Of a stretch of DNA of 64,000 nt, positions 34,637 to 42,798 are shown piece by piece. The notes below the pieces were generated by a model. That model searched no databases, was not told the origin of the DNA, and saw only the letters and a list, made by a program, of their open reading frames with translations. Numbering within the stretch: position 1 is the stretch's first letter; every line of letters starts with the position of its first letter. Source of the stretch: Symbiobacterium thermophilum (lineage in GTDB: Bacteria; Bacillota; Sulfobacillia; DYFQ01); contig DYFQ01000009.1 in assembly GCA_020725105.1 (NCBI GenBank), forward strand, positions 1 to 64,000. The letters run 5' to 3'. Position numbers and translations under genes: made by a program.

Positions 34637-35620
34637 TCAAACGTGTAGCTCCACGATGTCCTTGTCCGCCAGGACGTAGTCCCGGGGCACCGACTGCCCG
34701 TCAAACCGGGCGGAGCCCCAGATCCTGGCGGTCTTCAGTCGCTCGGGGAACTCCTTGTGGATCCGCTCGGCCAGTTCCAGCACGGTGGTGCCGCGCGGGA
34801 CCACGAAGGGCTGTTCCAGGTCGGGCTCCTTGCCCGGCTCCTTGCTGTAGACGCGGATGATGTCCAGTTTCTCGAAGAGCCGCCGGCGCAGAACCTCCAG
34901 GTTCCGCCCGGTGGTGGCCGAGACCGGGAGCACCTCCAGCCCGGGCGGCGCCGCCTCCCGCAGAAACTCCAGGTACCCCTCGTCGCCTTCCCGGTCGGCC
35001 TTGCTGGCGAGACACATGAACCGCTCCAGGGGGACGCTCCGGACCCCGGGGATCTCCAGGTCGGGGGAGCGCAGGATCCGGCGGGCCCGGCAGTGTTCCA
35101 GCAGGGCCTCCATGTGGGCCAGGCAGTCGTCGGAGTGGAGGTCCACCACCAGGAGGATGAGGTCGGTGGTCTGGAGCATGCTCACCAGTCCCGACGGGAT
35201 TCCTTCCTCGGTCACCGGCGGGGTGTCCACCAGCTGGATCCAGAGGTCCTCGTAGGGCATCATGCCCGGGACCGGCACCGGGGTGGCGAACGGGTAGTCG
35301 GCCACCGTCACCCGGGCCCGGGTGAGGGCGCCAACCAGGGCCGACTTGCCCGAGTTGGGGAAGCCCAGCAGCACGGCCTGGCCGGCCCCTTCCCGCGGCA
35401 CGTAAAACGGGTTGTAGCGGGCCGCCCTGGCCTTGCGCTCGCCTTCGTCCCGCAGCCGGGAAAGCCGGCGCTTCAGGTCCGCCTGGAGTTTCTCGGTCCC
35501 CTTGTGCTTGGGGATGACCGCCAGCATCTCCTAGAGGGCGGCGATCTTCTCCTCGACGGTCCGGGCCTTCTTGAAGGCGGCCTCCGCTTCCAGGTACTGG
35601 GGCGTCAGGTTCGCCGGCAC
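34637..35620 (-). pseudogene. DRG/Obg-type GTPase with TGS domain, interrupted by an in-frame TAG
   Basis: A GTG at 35620 with GGGAGG eight bases ahead opens a frame reading PANLTPQYLEAEAAFKKART and VEEKIAAL, then TAG (35533-35531), then EMLAVIPKHKGTEKLQADLK. Relatives have an unbroken ...IAALEEMLATIPKHKGTEKLQ... here, so TAG stands in for a Glu codon. The rest is intact: G1 GFPNSGKSALVGAL, G3 DTPP, G4-like SKAD, and a C-terminal TGS domain (VVPRGTTVLELAERIHKEFP). An ATG two codons after the TAG could restart translation and give a 296-residue protein lacking about 31 residues. Such GTPases are ribosome-associated. Confidence 0.8.
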
Positions 35621-35734
35621 CAGCGGATACCTCCCGTGGCCGGCCGGCCGGTCTCAGCGTGATCCGTGTTTAGCGTCGTGCGGCCGGGACTCCTGCTCCT
35701 ACGAGCCTCTTTCCAGCTTCTTCATGCCCCGCCG

Positions 35735-35845
35735 CATAAACCCGGGGTGGGACAAATATCCATGGACCGGCGGCAGGCCCCCTCGGGGGAAGCTCCCCCG
35801 AGGGTGGCCCCCCAGGAGGGTGGTCCCTGAAGGTAGCCCTCGGGG
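35735..35845 (+). promoter_or_regulatory. spoIIIA leader: A+T-rich patch and competing hairpins
   Basis: An A+T-rich patch CATAAA...ACAAATAT (35735-35759) is a candidate sporulation promoter, but it does not fit the sigma-E consensus well. Downstream, CCCTCGGGGG (35780-35789) pairs perfectly with CCCCCGAGGG (35795-35804). A second CCCTCGGGG (35837-35845) can pair with the same middle strand. Two exclusive hairpins of this kind are an attenuator-like arrangement ahead of spoIIIAA. Confidence 0.35.
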
Positions 35846-35888
35846 ATAACGGCCCCGGCCGCGGCCGGGACGGGGAGGCCGGTACCCG

Positions 35889-36902
35889 GTGGAAGTCCTG
35901 CCCCACGATATTCTGCACTATCTTCCCGAACCCGTCCGGTGCATCGTGACCCGGGCGGCGGCCCGGCAGGGTGCCGGGCCGGTGGAGGAGGTCCGGCTCC
36001 GGGTGGGGCGCGGCCTCATGTGGGTCACCGGAACGGGGGATGCCTTTCTCACCCCCGACGGCGAGGTCAGCGGCGGGCCCGAGGCGGCCTACCGGGTGAG
36101 CCAGGCCGATCTCGAGCGGGCGGTGGAACTGGTGACCCGGGGGTCGCTCCACGCGTTCGAGGAGGAACTGCGCCGGGGCTACGTCACCCTGCCCGGGGGG
36201 CACCGGGTGGGGCTCGTGGGCCGGGCGGTGCTGGAACGAGGGTCGGTCCGCACCCTGAAATGGCTGTCCGGCCTGAATCTCAGGGTGTCCCGGGAGGTCC
36301 CGGGGGCCGCCGACCCGGTCCTGCCCGCCATCCTCGGGCCGGGCGGCCGGCCCGTGAACGCCATCCTGCTCTCGCCGCCCCGGGCCGGCAAGACCACGGT
36401 CTTACGGGACCTGGTGCGCCAGCTTTCCGACGGCCGGCCGGCCCTGGGCTTTCCCGGAGTCAAGGTAGGGCTGGTGGACGAGCGGTCGGAGGTGGCCGGG
36501 TGCTACCGGGGCGTTCCCCAGCGGGCGGTGGGCGCCCGCACCGACGTGCTCGACGGCTGCCCCAAGGCCGAGGGCATCATGATGCTGTTACGGTCCATGT
36601 CACCCCAGGTCATCGCCACCGACGAGATCGGCCGGCCCGAAGACACCGATGCCGTCGAAGAGGCGCTGAACGCCGGGGTCGGGGTGGTCTGCACCGCCCA
36701 CGGCGACGGGCCCCACGACCTCTGGCGGCGTCCCGGGCTGCGCCCGCTGGCCCGGGCGGGCACCTTCGACCGCATCATCGTGCTGGGCCGTTCCCGGGGG
36801 CCCGGAACCGTGGAGGCCGTCCTGGACGGGAGCCGGCCGGGCGACGGCGTGGCGCCGGCGTTCCTTCAGGCCGCGGGGTTGCGGCAGGTGGGGCCATGCT
36901 GA
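35889..36902 (+). CDS. spoIIIAA: Stage III sporulation protein AA (ATPase)
   Basis: This 337-residue secretion-type ATPase belongs to the mother cell-forespore channel. It shows a VirB11-like core with Walker A LLSPPRAGKTTVLRDL, GLVDERSEVAGCYRG, DVLDGCPKAEGIMMLLRSMSPQVIATDEIG (Walker B) and TAHGD. The N-terminal domain includes EEVRLRVGRGL and YRVSQADLERAVELV. The GTG follows GGGGAGG. It is the first gene of the complete eight-gene spoIIIA operon, normally transcribed in the mother cell under sigma-E. Confidence 0.95.
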   Translation: MEVLPHDILHYLPEPVRCIVTRAAARQGAGPVEEVRLRVGRGLMWVTGTGDAFLTPDGEVSGGPEAAYRVSQADLERAVELVTRGSLHAFEEELRRGYVTLPGGHRVGLVGRAVLERGSVRTLKWLSGLNLRVSREVPGAADPVLPAILGPGGRPVNAILLSPPRAGKTTVLRDLVRQLSDGRPALGFPGVKVGLVDERSEVAGCYRGVPQRAVGARTDVLDGCPKAEGIMMLLRSMSPQVIATDEIGRPEDTDAVEEALNAGVGVVCTAHGDGPHDLWRRPGLRPLARAGTFDRIIVLGRSRGPGTVEAVLDGSRPGDGVAPAFLQAAGLRQVGPC

Positions 36903-37441
36903 AGCTGGCGGGGGCCGCGCTGGTGCTGGCGGCGGGCGCCTGGGCCGGGCTCACGATCGCCGCCACGTACGCCGAGCGGACCAGGGGCCTGCGGACCTGG
37001 CAGACGGCCCTGGGCTGGCTGCGGACGGAGATGCTCTACGCTTCGTCGCCGCTGCCCGAAGCCCTGGACAGGGTCATTCGCCAGCTTGACGAGATCGGCG
37101 ACGCCACCGGCTGCGGGCGGGTGCTGGGCCGCGTGAGGGCGCGGCTGGAGTCGGGACGGGGGCTCACCGGCGGCGAGGCCTGGCGGGAGGCGCTGGCGGC
37201 CGAGGGGAACGACCCGGGACCGGGCTGGAGCCTGACCCGTTCCGACGTGGCGCTGTTGCTGGAATTCGGGCAGGCGCTGGGGACCTCCGACCGGGAGGAC
37301 CAGGCGAGGCACTTCACCGCGGCCGTGGAGCGGCTGGCCGCCGAGGAGCGGCGGGCCCGGCAGGAACAGGACCGGCAGGAGCGGCTCTGGCGCTACGCCG
37401 GGCTCCTGATGGGGGCGCTGGTGGTGTTGATCCTCTACTGA
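36896..37441 (+). CDS. spoIIIAB: Stage III sporulation protein AB
   Basis: This 181-residue protein has membrane helices at both ends, and its middle part resembles a T2SSF platform domain (RTWQTALGWLRTEMLYASSPLPEAL, ALLLEFGQALGTSDREDQARHF). SpoIIIAB is the predicted platform partner of SpoIIIAA. The ATG overlaps the spoIIIAA stop by seven bases. Confidence 0.93.
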   Translation: MLKLAGAALVLAAGAWAGLTIAATYAERTRGLRTWQTALGWLRTEMLYASSPLPEALDRVIRQLDEIGDATGCGRVLGRVRARLESGRGLTGGEAWREALAAEGNDPGPGWSLTRSDVALLLEFGQALGTSDREDQARHFTAAVERLAAEERRARQEQDRQERLWRYAGLLMGALVVLILY

Positions 37442-37479
37442 CCAGGCCGGTTCGCTTCCGCGGAGAGGAGGGGCGGCCC

Positions 37480-37683
37480 GTGTCCATGGACGTCGGCCTC
37501 ATCTTCAAGATCGCCGGGATCGGCATCCTCATCGCCATCCTCAACATCGTGCTCAAACAGGCCGGCAAGGACGAGCAGGCCCAGATGCTGACCCTGGCCG
37601 GGGTGGTGGTCGTGCTCCTCCTGGTGATCCAGCTCATCAACCAGTTGTTCAACGAAGTCCGGGTCATTTTCCAGCTTTACTAG
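37480..37683 (+). CDS. spoIIIAC: Stage III sporulation protein AC
   Basis: This 67-residue protein has two membrane helices: DVGLIFKIAGIGILIAILNIVLKQAGKDEQ and LAGVVVVLLLVIQLINQLF. It is typical for SpoIIIAC, an integral membrane part of the channel. The GTG start follows GAGGAGGGG. An ATG two codons later is possible. Confidence 0.93.
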   Translation: MSMDVGLIFKIAGIGILIAILNIVLKQAGKDEQAQMLTLAGVVVVLLLVIQLINQLFNEVRVIFQLY

Positions 37684-37703
37684 AAGCGCGCCGGGGCCGG
37701 GTC

Positions 37704-38090
37704 ATGGAGATACTCCAGGTCGTTGCGGTAGGGTTTGTCGCCACCACCCTCCTGGTCATCATCCGCCAGCAGCGGCCGGAACTGGCGGTCCTGCTTTCCA
37801 TCGCCGTCGGGACGCTCATCTTCCTGTTCGTCCTGGGGCAACTGGCGACGGTCTTGCGGGCCCTGGAGGAACTGGCCGCCCGGGCCGGCCTTGACCGCTT
37901 CTATCTCACGACGGTCCTGAAGATCATCGGCGTGGCGTACCTGGCCGAGTTCGGCGCGCAGGTCTGCCGGGACGCGGGCGAGGGGGCCGTCGCGGCCAAG
38001 GTGGAACTGGCCGGCAAGGTCCTCATCCTGGTGCTGGCGGTCCCGGTCATCGTCGCCGTCCTCGAGTTCATGCTGCGGCTTCTGCCGTGA
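37704..38090 (+). CDS. spoIIIAD: Stage III sporulation protein AD
   Basis: This 128-residue protein has four hydrophobic segments (EILQVVAVGFVATTLLVIIR, then LSIAVGTLIFLFVLGQLATV). It contains the family block RAGLDRFYLTTVLKIIGVAYLAEFGAQVCRDAGE. SpoIIIAD works with SpoIIIAC in the membrane. It starts 20 bases after spoIIIAC. Confidence 0.93.
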   Translation: MEILQVVAVGFVATTLLVIIRQQRPELAVLLSIAVGTLIFLFVLGQLATVLRALEELAARAGLDRFYLTTVLKIIGVAYLAEFGAQVCRDAGEGAVAAKVELAGKVLILVLAVPVIVAVLEFMLRLLP

Positions 38091-38123
38091 CCCGCGAGAG
38101 CGGCCGGGAAGGGCGGTGGACGT

Positions 38124-39320
38124 GTGCGGCGGCTGGCCTTCGTCCTGCTGCTGGTCGGCCTGGGCCTGGTGGCGCCGGCCGGACCGGCCTCCGGGACCGA
38201 AGCGGACCGGCCGGTGCCCGACCCCGCCGGCCTGGTGCGGGAGCAACTGGCCGAGCTTGATTCCCGGGAAGTCGACCGCTTCCTGGACGAACTCCAGCGG
38301 CAGGTGGGGGAGTACGTGCCGGTGCTGAGCATCCGGGACGCGGTTGAACTCGTACTGGGGCGAAGGCCGGGCTACCGGCCGGCGGACCTTCTCGTCGGTC
38401 TCCTGCGCTACCTCTTCCGCGAGGTGGTCGCCAACTCCCGGTTGCTGGTGGGCCTGGTACTGCTGGCCATCATCTGCGCGGTGCTCCAGAGCCTGCAGGC
38501 GGCCTTCGAAGGGGAGACCGCCGCCCGGCTCGCCCATGCCGTCTCCTACCTGGTGCTGGTCACCCTGGCTCTGAGCGGGTTCACCATCGCGGCCACGGCC
38601 GGCCGCCAGGTGGTCGACGACCTGGTCAGCTTCATGCTGGCCCTCTTGCCGCTGCTGGTCACCGTACTGGCGGCAAGCGGCGCCGTCACCTCGGCAGGGA
38701 TCTTCCACCCCCTGCTGATCGTGGTGGTGCACGGGGTGTCGGTCCTGGTCCGCGACGTGATCCTCCCCCTCGTCTTCTTCGCCGCCGTGATCGAGCTTGT
38801 CTCGAGCCTCTCGGCCCGGGTGCGGGTCTCGGGACTGGCGGACCTGTTGAAGCAGGTGTCCGTGGTCCTCATGGGACTGGCTTTCGCCGTCTTCCTGGGG
38901 GTCGTCGTGGTTCAGGGGGCTGCCGGCGCGGTAGCCGACGGCGTCGGGCTCCGGACCGCCAAGTACGTGGCCCATCTCATCCCGGTGGTCGGCGCCATGT
39001 TCTCCGACGCGGTGGAACTGGTCATCGGCACTTCGCTGCTGCTCAAGAACGCGCTCGGCGTGGTGGGCCTGGTCGGGGTGTTCCTGGTGGCCGCTTTTCC
39101 CCTGGTGAAGCTGCTCTCCGTGGTCTTCGTCTTCCGGCTGGCGGCCGCGCTCGTGCAGCCGCTGATGGGCGTGGGGGAGAGCATGGTGGTTGACGCCCTG
39201 AACGGCATGGCGGGCCTGGTGTTGCTGGTGTTTGCCGCGTGTACCGCCGTGGCGCTGATGTTCTTCGTGGCGGTGGCCGCCATGGTGGGGGCCGGCAACG
39301 TGGCGGCCATGCTCCGGTGA
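38124..39320 (+). CDS. spoIIIAE: Stage III sporulation protein AE
   Basis: This 398-residue polytopic membrane protein has a signal peptide (RRLAFVLLLVGLGLVAPAGPA), then a soluble segment and about seven membrane helices. Conserved blocks are LFREVVANSRLLVGLVLLAI, VSYLVLVTLALSGFTIA and MFSDAVELVIGTSLLLKNALG. It is a core membrane part of the channel apparatus. A GTG start lies 33 bases after spoIIIAD. Confidence 0.94.
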   Translation: MRRLAFVLLLVGLGLVAPAGPASGTEADRPVPDPAGLVREQLAELDSREVDRFLDELQRQVGEYVPVLSIRDAVELVLGRRPGYRPADLLVGLLRYLFREVVANSRLLVGLVLLAIICAVLQSLQAAFEGETAARLAHAVSYLVLVTLALSGFTIAATAGRQVVDDLVSFMLALLPLLVTVLAASGAVTSAGIFHPLLIVVVHGVSVLVRDVILPLVFFAAVIELVSSLSARVRVSGLADLLKQVSVVLMGLAFAVFLGVVVVQGAAGAVADGVGLRTAKYVAHLIPVVGAMFSDAVELVIGTSLLLKNALGVVGLVGVFLVAAFPLVKLLSVVFVFRLAAALVQPLMGVGESMVVDALNGMAGLVLLVFAACTAVALMFFVAVAAMVGAGNVAAMLR

Positions 39321-39333
39321 GGAGGGCGGGCGG

Positions 39334-40014
39334 GTGGAGTGGTTTCGGGACTGGGTCCGGACCCTGGTCACCGTCCTGCTCTTCGGCACCCTGCTGGAGT
39401 TCTTGCTTCCCCGGACGGCCCTGGCCCGGGCCGCCCGGATGGCCGTGGGGCTGGTGGTGGTGCTGGTGGTGCTGCAGCCGCTGATGGCGCTCCTCGGGGG
39501 GCGGCTGGAGCTCGACCGGCTGGCCCCGGGCGAACTGTGGGGGTGGCCCCAGCCCGCTCCGCCGGGCTCCGGACTGCCCGGTCCGGCCCTCGGAACCGAC
39601 ATGAAGCGCTGGCGGGAGACCAGGACGCTCGAGGTCTACCGGGCGCTCCTGAACCAGCGGGCCGAACTGGAGGCCCTGGCCGTCCCGGGCGTGGGCCGTG
39701 CCCGCGCCCGGGTCGAGGTGGGGGAGGACGCGTCGGGGCCTGACTTCGCCCGTCCGGTCCGTATAACGCTGGTCGTCTGGCCGCGGGAGCCCGCCGGGCG
39801 GGGGGCCGCGGTCGCGCCGGAAGGTGGTAACGGCGGGTTGGAAAGGGTCGAGCCCGTCCGGATCCGCGTCGGGGAAGGGCCGGCTCCGGCGTCGCCCCGC
39901 CCGGCGCCGGTGACCGTGCTGCCGGAGGTGCTGGACGCCGTCCGGTCCCGGGTTGCCGAACGGTTCGGGCTTCCGGCCTCCCTGGTGGCGGTGCTCGCGG
40001 GAGAGGAGGAATGA
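39334..40014 (+). CDS. spoIIIAF: Stage III sporulation protein AF
   Basis: This 226-residue protein has two N-terminal membrane helices (WVRTLVTVLLFGTLLEFLLP and ARMAVGLVVVLVVLQPLMALL), then an extracytoplasmic ring-building domain (about 130-225). A Pro/Gly-rich stretch separates the two. SpoIIIAF forms a stacked ring in the intermembrane channel. The GTG starts 13 bases after spoIIIAE. Confidence 0.92.
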   Translation: MEWFRDWVRTLVTVLLFGTLLEFLLPRTALARAARMAVGLVVVLVVLQPLMALLGGRLELDRLAPGELWGWPQPAPPGSGLPGPALGTDMKRWRETRTLEVYRALLNQRAELEALAVPGVGRARARVEVGEDASGPDFARPVRITLVVWPREPAGRGAAVAPEGGNGGLERVEPVRIRVGEGPAPASPRPAPVTVLPEVLDAVRSRVAERFGLPASLVAVLAGEEE

Positions 40015-40018
40015 ACTG

Positions 40019-40696
40019 ATGGCTGGTGGCGCCGCGCCGATCCGAAGACCCCTGGACCTCGAGGGGCTGCTGGCGGCCAGGGGGCGCCGGCGCAGGCAAC
40101 TCGCCGGGGCCCTGGCCGTTGCCGTCCTGGGCGTGATACTGCTGGCCGCGGGTCGACTGGTCGAGCCCAGGCGGGCGCCCGGTTCCCAGACCGGCGGCGC
40201 CCGGACCGTGGCGTCACCCCAACCCGGGCAGCCGGCTTCCCCGGCGGGGCAGCCGTCGGCGGCTTCGGCCGCTCTGGATCCGGTGGCCTACGAGCAGCGG
40301 CTGGAGGCGGCGCTTGAGGCCATCCTCAGCCAGGTGGCGGGCGTGGGCCGGGTGGCGGTCCACGTGACCCTCGAGTCCGGAAGCCGCACGGTGCTGGGTC
40401 AGAACCTGACCACCCGGACCCGGACCTCCACCGAGCGAGACGCGGCCGGAGGCACCAGAACGGTGACCGAAACCGACGAGAGTCAGAACCTGGTGGTCGT
40501 TCGCCCCGGGGGGCAGGGCGGCGGCGAGGGTCCGGTCGTGCAGGAGCTTTACCTTCCGCGGATCCGGGGCGTGCTGGTGGTGGCCGAGGGCGCGTCCGAC
40601 CCGTCGGTCAGGGGCAGGCTCTTCAGGGCGCTCACCGCTTACCTTGACGTCCCGGCCCACCGCATCCAGGTCCTTCCCATGCAGGGGGGTAAATGA
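40019..40696 (+). CDS. spoIIIAG: Stage III sporulation protein AG
   Basis: This 225-residue protein has one membrane helix (LAGALAVAVLGVILLAAG), a Pro/Ala-rich linker and a ring-building motif domain (EQRLEAALEAILSQVAGVGRVAVHVTLESG...LYLPRIRGVLVVAEGASDPSVRGRLF). SpoIIIAG forms the large central ring of the channel. The ATG is seven bases after GGAGGAA. Confidence 0.94.
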   Translation: MAGGAAPIRRPLDLEGLLAARGRRRRQLAGALAVAVLGVILLAAGRLVEPRRAPGSQTGGARTVASPQPGQPASPAGQPSAASAALDPVAYEQRLEAALEAILSQVAGVGRVAVHVTLESGSRTVLGQNLTTRTRTSTERDAAGGTRTVTETDESQNLVVVRPGGQGGGEGPVVQELYLPRIRGVLVVAEGASDPSVRGRLFRALTAYLDVPAHRIQVLPMQGGK

Positions 40697-41256
40697 CCAT
40701 GGTCGTCGAACGGGGCGCGCTCGTCCGGTTCCTGGTGTTTGTCCTGATCGTGGTGGCGGCCGTCTACTACGTCATATCACGCCCGCCGGCGGCCCAGCGG
40801 CGGACGGCCGACGACGAGGGCCGGCCCACCGCGGCGGAACCGGCCCGCGACCTGCCGCCGGTGGCCTCGCCGGTGGACGCCGACTTCTTCGTGGACTACC
40901 GGATCGAGCGGGAGCGGGTGCGGAGCCAGCAGCTGGAACTCCTGAGGGAACTGGTGAACAACCCGCAGGTGGACGAAACGGTCCGGCGGCAGGCCAACGA
41001 GCAGTGGCTCAGGCTCACCGATGACCTGGGCAAGGAACTGGAGATCGAGGGGCTGGTGAAGGCCAAGGGTTACCAGGACGCCATCGTGTTCCTGGGCCAC
41101 AACTCGGCCCAGGTGGTGGTGAGGGTGGACGCCCTGACCGCGATCGACGTGGCCAGAATCGCCGACGTGGTGACCAGGACGGCCGGGATCCCCTTCGAGC
41201 AGATAACCGTCGTCGCCCGGCCGCCCCGGCCCGGCGGCCCGGCTCAGACCCAGTAA
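40693..41256 (+). CDS. spoIIIAH: Stage III sporulation protein AH
   Basis: This 187-residue protein has one membrane helix (VRFLVFVLIVVAAVYYVIS) and a YscJ/FliF-like ring domain (VDYRIERERVRSQQLELLRELVNNPQVDE...AQVVVRVDALTAIDVARIADVV). In the mother cell membrane it binds forespore SpoIIQ across the septum. The ATG overlaps the spoIIIAG stop as ATGA. It is the last gene of the operon. Confidence 0.95.
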   Translation: MTMVVERGALVRFLVFVLIVVAAVYYVISRPPAAQRRTADDEGRPTAAEPARDLPPVASPVDADFFVDYRIERERVRSQQLELLRELVNNPQVDETVRRQANEQWLRLTDDLGKELEIEGLVKAKGYQDAIVFLGHNSAQVVVRVDALTAIDVARIADVVTRTAGIPFEQITVVARPPRPGGPAQTQ

Positions 41257-41322
41257 CGCGGGGCACTTTCGTCAGGGACGGCGAGGGCGGCGTTCAGGGA
41301 GCCTGGCGCCGGCGGCCAGGGG

Positions 41323-41348
41323 AGGAATTTCCCCCGTGGCAGCCGAAT
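41323..41348 (+). promoter_or_regulatory. Sigma-H promoter of the asp23 operon
   Basis: GG-AGGAATT, 12 bases, GCCGAAT fits the sigma-H consensus (RnAGGAwWW, N11-12, RnnGAAT) at every specified position. It lies 67-92 bases after the spoIIIAH stop and about 180 bases before asp23. Transcription would start near 41355, just at the foot of the structured leader. Confidence 0.65.
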
Positions 41349-41350
41349 AG

Positions 41351-41461
41351 GCTAGCGTGCCTGTCGCCGGGCCCGACGAGGCCCGGCCTCGTCGTATTGG
41401 CGGCAGCGGCAGGTGCCCGAACGACAGAAGCATAGCCGTTCATGGTACGGTTCACGCTAGC
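41351..41461 (+). promoter_or_regulatory. Structured 5-prime leader of asp23 (unassigned RNA element)
   Basis: A perfect 9-bp helix GCTAGCGTG/CACGCTAGC (41351-41359 with 41453-41461) would close a 111-base domain. Inside is a strong hairpin CGACGAGG/CCTCGTCG (41374-41381 with 41387-41394). After it, GCCAGC and GCTGGC form a further helix that ends next to the AGGGAGG ribosome site. I cannot match this to a known riboswitch class. Confidence 0.4.
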
Positions 41462-41530
41462 AGGAGCCAGTTGCCAGCACGTCCGTAGCAGGAAAAGGAT
41501 TGCGGGCTGGCCAGGGAGGTGCACAGGGGC

Positions 41531-41953
41531 ATGGATCGGGAAGAGCCCACGGCCCTTTCCGGGCGGCTTCATGACCGGACCGATGACGAGGGCGGACACG
41601 TCAAGATCGCCGACGAGGTGGTGGGGGTCATAGCCGGCATCGCTGCCGGCGAGGTGGACGGGGTGGCCGGCATGGCCGGCGGCATCGTGGGCGACATCTC
41701 CGAGATGCTGGGCAAGAAGAGCCCCTCGCGCGGGGTCAAGGTGGAGGTGGGCGAGCGGGAGGCCACCATCGACCTCTACCTGATCATCGACTATGGGGTG
41801 CGGATCCCGGAAGTCGCCCAGCAGGTTCAGGAAAACGTCAAGCAGGCCGTCGAGTCCATGACGGGCCTCGAGATCGTGCAGGTCAACATCCACATCCAGG
41901 GGGTCAACTTTCACCCCCGGGAAGGCAAGCCAGAGGAAGTTCGAGTGCGATGA
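41531..41953 (+). CDS. asp23: Asp23/Gls24 envelope stress protein
   Basis: This 140-residue protein contains GHVKIADEVVGVIAGIAAGEVDGVAGM, VEVGEREATIDLYLIIDYGVRIPEVAQQVQENVKQAV and VNIHIQGVNF, all Asp23-family blocks. It associates with the inside of the membrane through AmaP, the next gene. I prefer the ATG. A GTG four codons earlier touches the ribosome site. The gene overlaps amaP as ATGA. Confidence 0.92.
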   Translation: MDREEPTALSGRLHDRTDDEGGHVKIADEVVGVIAGIAAGEVDGVAGMAGGIVGDISEMLGKKSPSRGVKVEVGEREATIDLYLIIDYGVRIPEVAQQVQENVKQAVESMTGLEIVQVNIHIQGVNFHPREGKPEEVRVR

Positions 41954-42492
41954 TGGGCCTCGGGGACAGGATCCTGCTGGCCGTGTTCACCTTCATCATG
42001 GCCCTGGTTTCCCTCGCCGCCCTTCTGGCGGCGCTGGGCTGGGAGCTTCCCTTCCTGTGGCTGGGGACAAGCCTTGCCTCGCCCGGCGGCCGGGTGGCGG
42101 TGGCCCTGACCAGCTTCGTCTTGTTTGCCGTGAGCGTGCGCTTTCTGTATTTCGGCTTCAAGCGCCGTTCCCACGTGCAGACCCTGGTGCACGACACGGC
42201 GCTCGGCCAGGTCCGGATCACCCTGGCGGCCGTGGAGAACCTGGTCCGCCGGGTCACCCGTCAGGTCAAAGGGGTGCGGGACGTCCGGGCCGCCGTCACC
42301 GGCCAGCCCGAAGGGCTGGCCGTCAGCGTCCGGACCGTGGTGAGCCCCGACGTCAACATCCCCGAGACCTCCGAGGAGATCCAGCGGACCATCCGCCGCT
42401 ACACCAAGGACGTGGTGGGGGTGGAGGTCTCCGACGTCAAGGTGTTCGTCGAGAACATCAGCGCCGAGGGCCGCCGGGGGAGGCGCGACTAG
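41950..42492 (+). CDS. amaP: Alkaline shock response membrane anchor protein AmaP
   Basis: This 180-residue protein has two N-terminal membrane helices (DRILLAVFTFIMALVSLAALL and GRVAVALTSFVLFAVSVRFLYF) and an Asp23-like soluble domain (VRITLAAVENLVRRVTRQV...DVNIPETSEEIQRTIRRYTKDVVGVEV). AmaP anchors Asp23 to the membrane. Start and stop are tightly packed with its neighbours. Confidence 0.9.
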   Translation: MMGLGDRILLAVFTFIMALVSLAALLAALGWELPFLWLGTSLASPGGRVAVALTSFVLFAVSVRFLYFGFKRRSHVQTLVHDTALGQVRITLAAVENLVRRVTRQVKGVRDVRAAVTGQPEGLAVSVRTVVSPDVNIPETSEEIQRTIRRYTKDVVGVEVSDVKVFVENISAEGRRGRRD

Positions 42493-42798
42493 ATGGGCCC
42501 CGAGCCCTCCCCGGTGCCGCCCCGCGAACCCCAGGCCGCCCGTGAGGATCCGTTCCGCGAGCTCAAGCTCGCCTGCGCCCGCGGGCTTCGCCGGCTGCTG
42601 GACTCTCACCGCGGCAAGACCTTCGGGGCGCTGGCCGGCTTTCTGCTGGCTCTTTCCGTCATGGTCCTGGGTTTCTGGTGGACCCTCTTCGTGCTCGCCC
42701 TCACCGCGGCCGGGTACTGGGTGGGCAGGCGCTTCGACGAGGAGCAGGGAGACCTGTACGAGATGCTCGACCGCTTCCTGCCCCCTGAGCACCGGTGA
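42493..42798 (+). CDS. DUF2273 small membrane protein
   Basis: This 101-residue protein has GKTFGALAGFLLALSVMVLGFWWTLFVLALTAAGYWVG, two close membrane helices in the DUF2273 pattern, then RRFDEEQGDLYEMLDRFLP. DUF2273 proteins are regularly found in asp23-amaP operons and probably belong to the same membrane complex. The ATG directly follows the amaP stop. The N-terminus is longer and more Pro-rich than usual. Confidence 0.88.
   Translation: MGPEPSPVPPREPQAAREDPFRELKLACARGLRRLLDSHRGKTFGALAGFLLALSVMVLGFWWTLFVLALTAAGYWVGRRFDEEQGDLYEMLDRFLPPEHR

Noticed and set aside
41440-41520. Additional sigma-H-like element GCAGGAGCCAG... just before asp23
   Set aside because: AGGA occurs twice (41463 and 41492), but no RnnGAAT follows at 11-12 bases.
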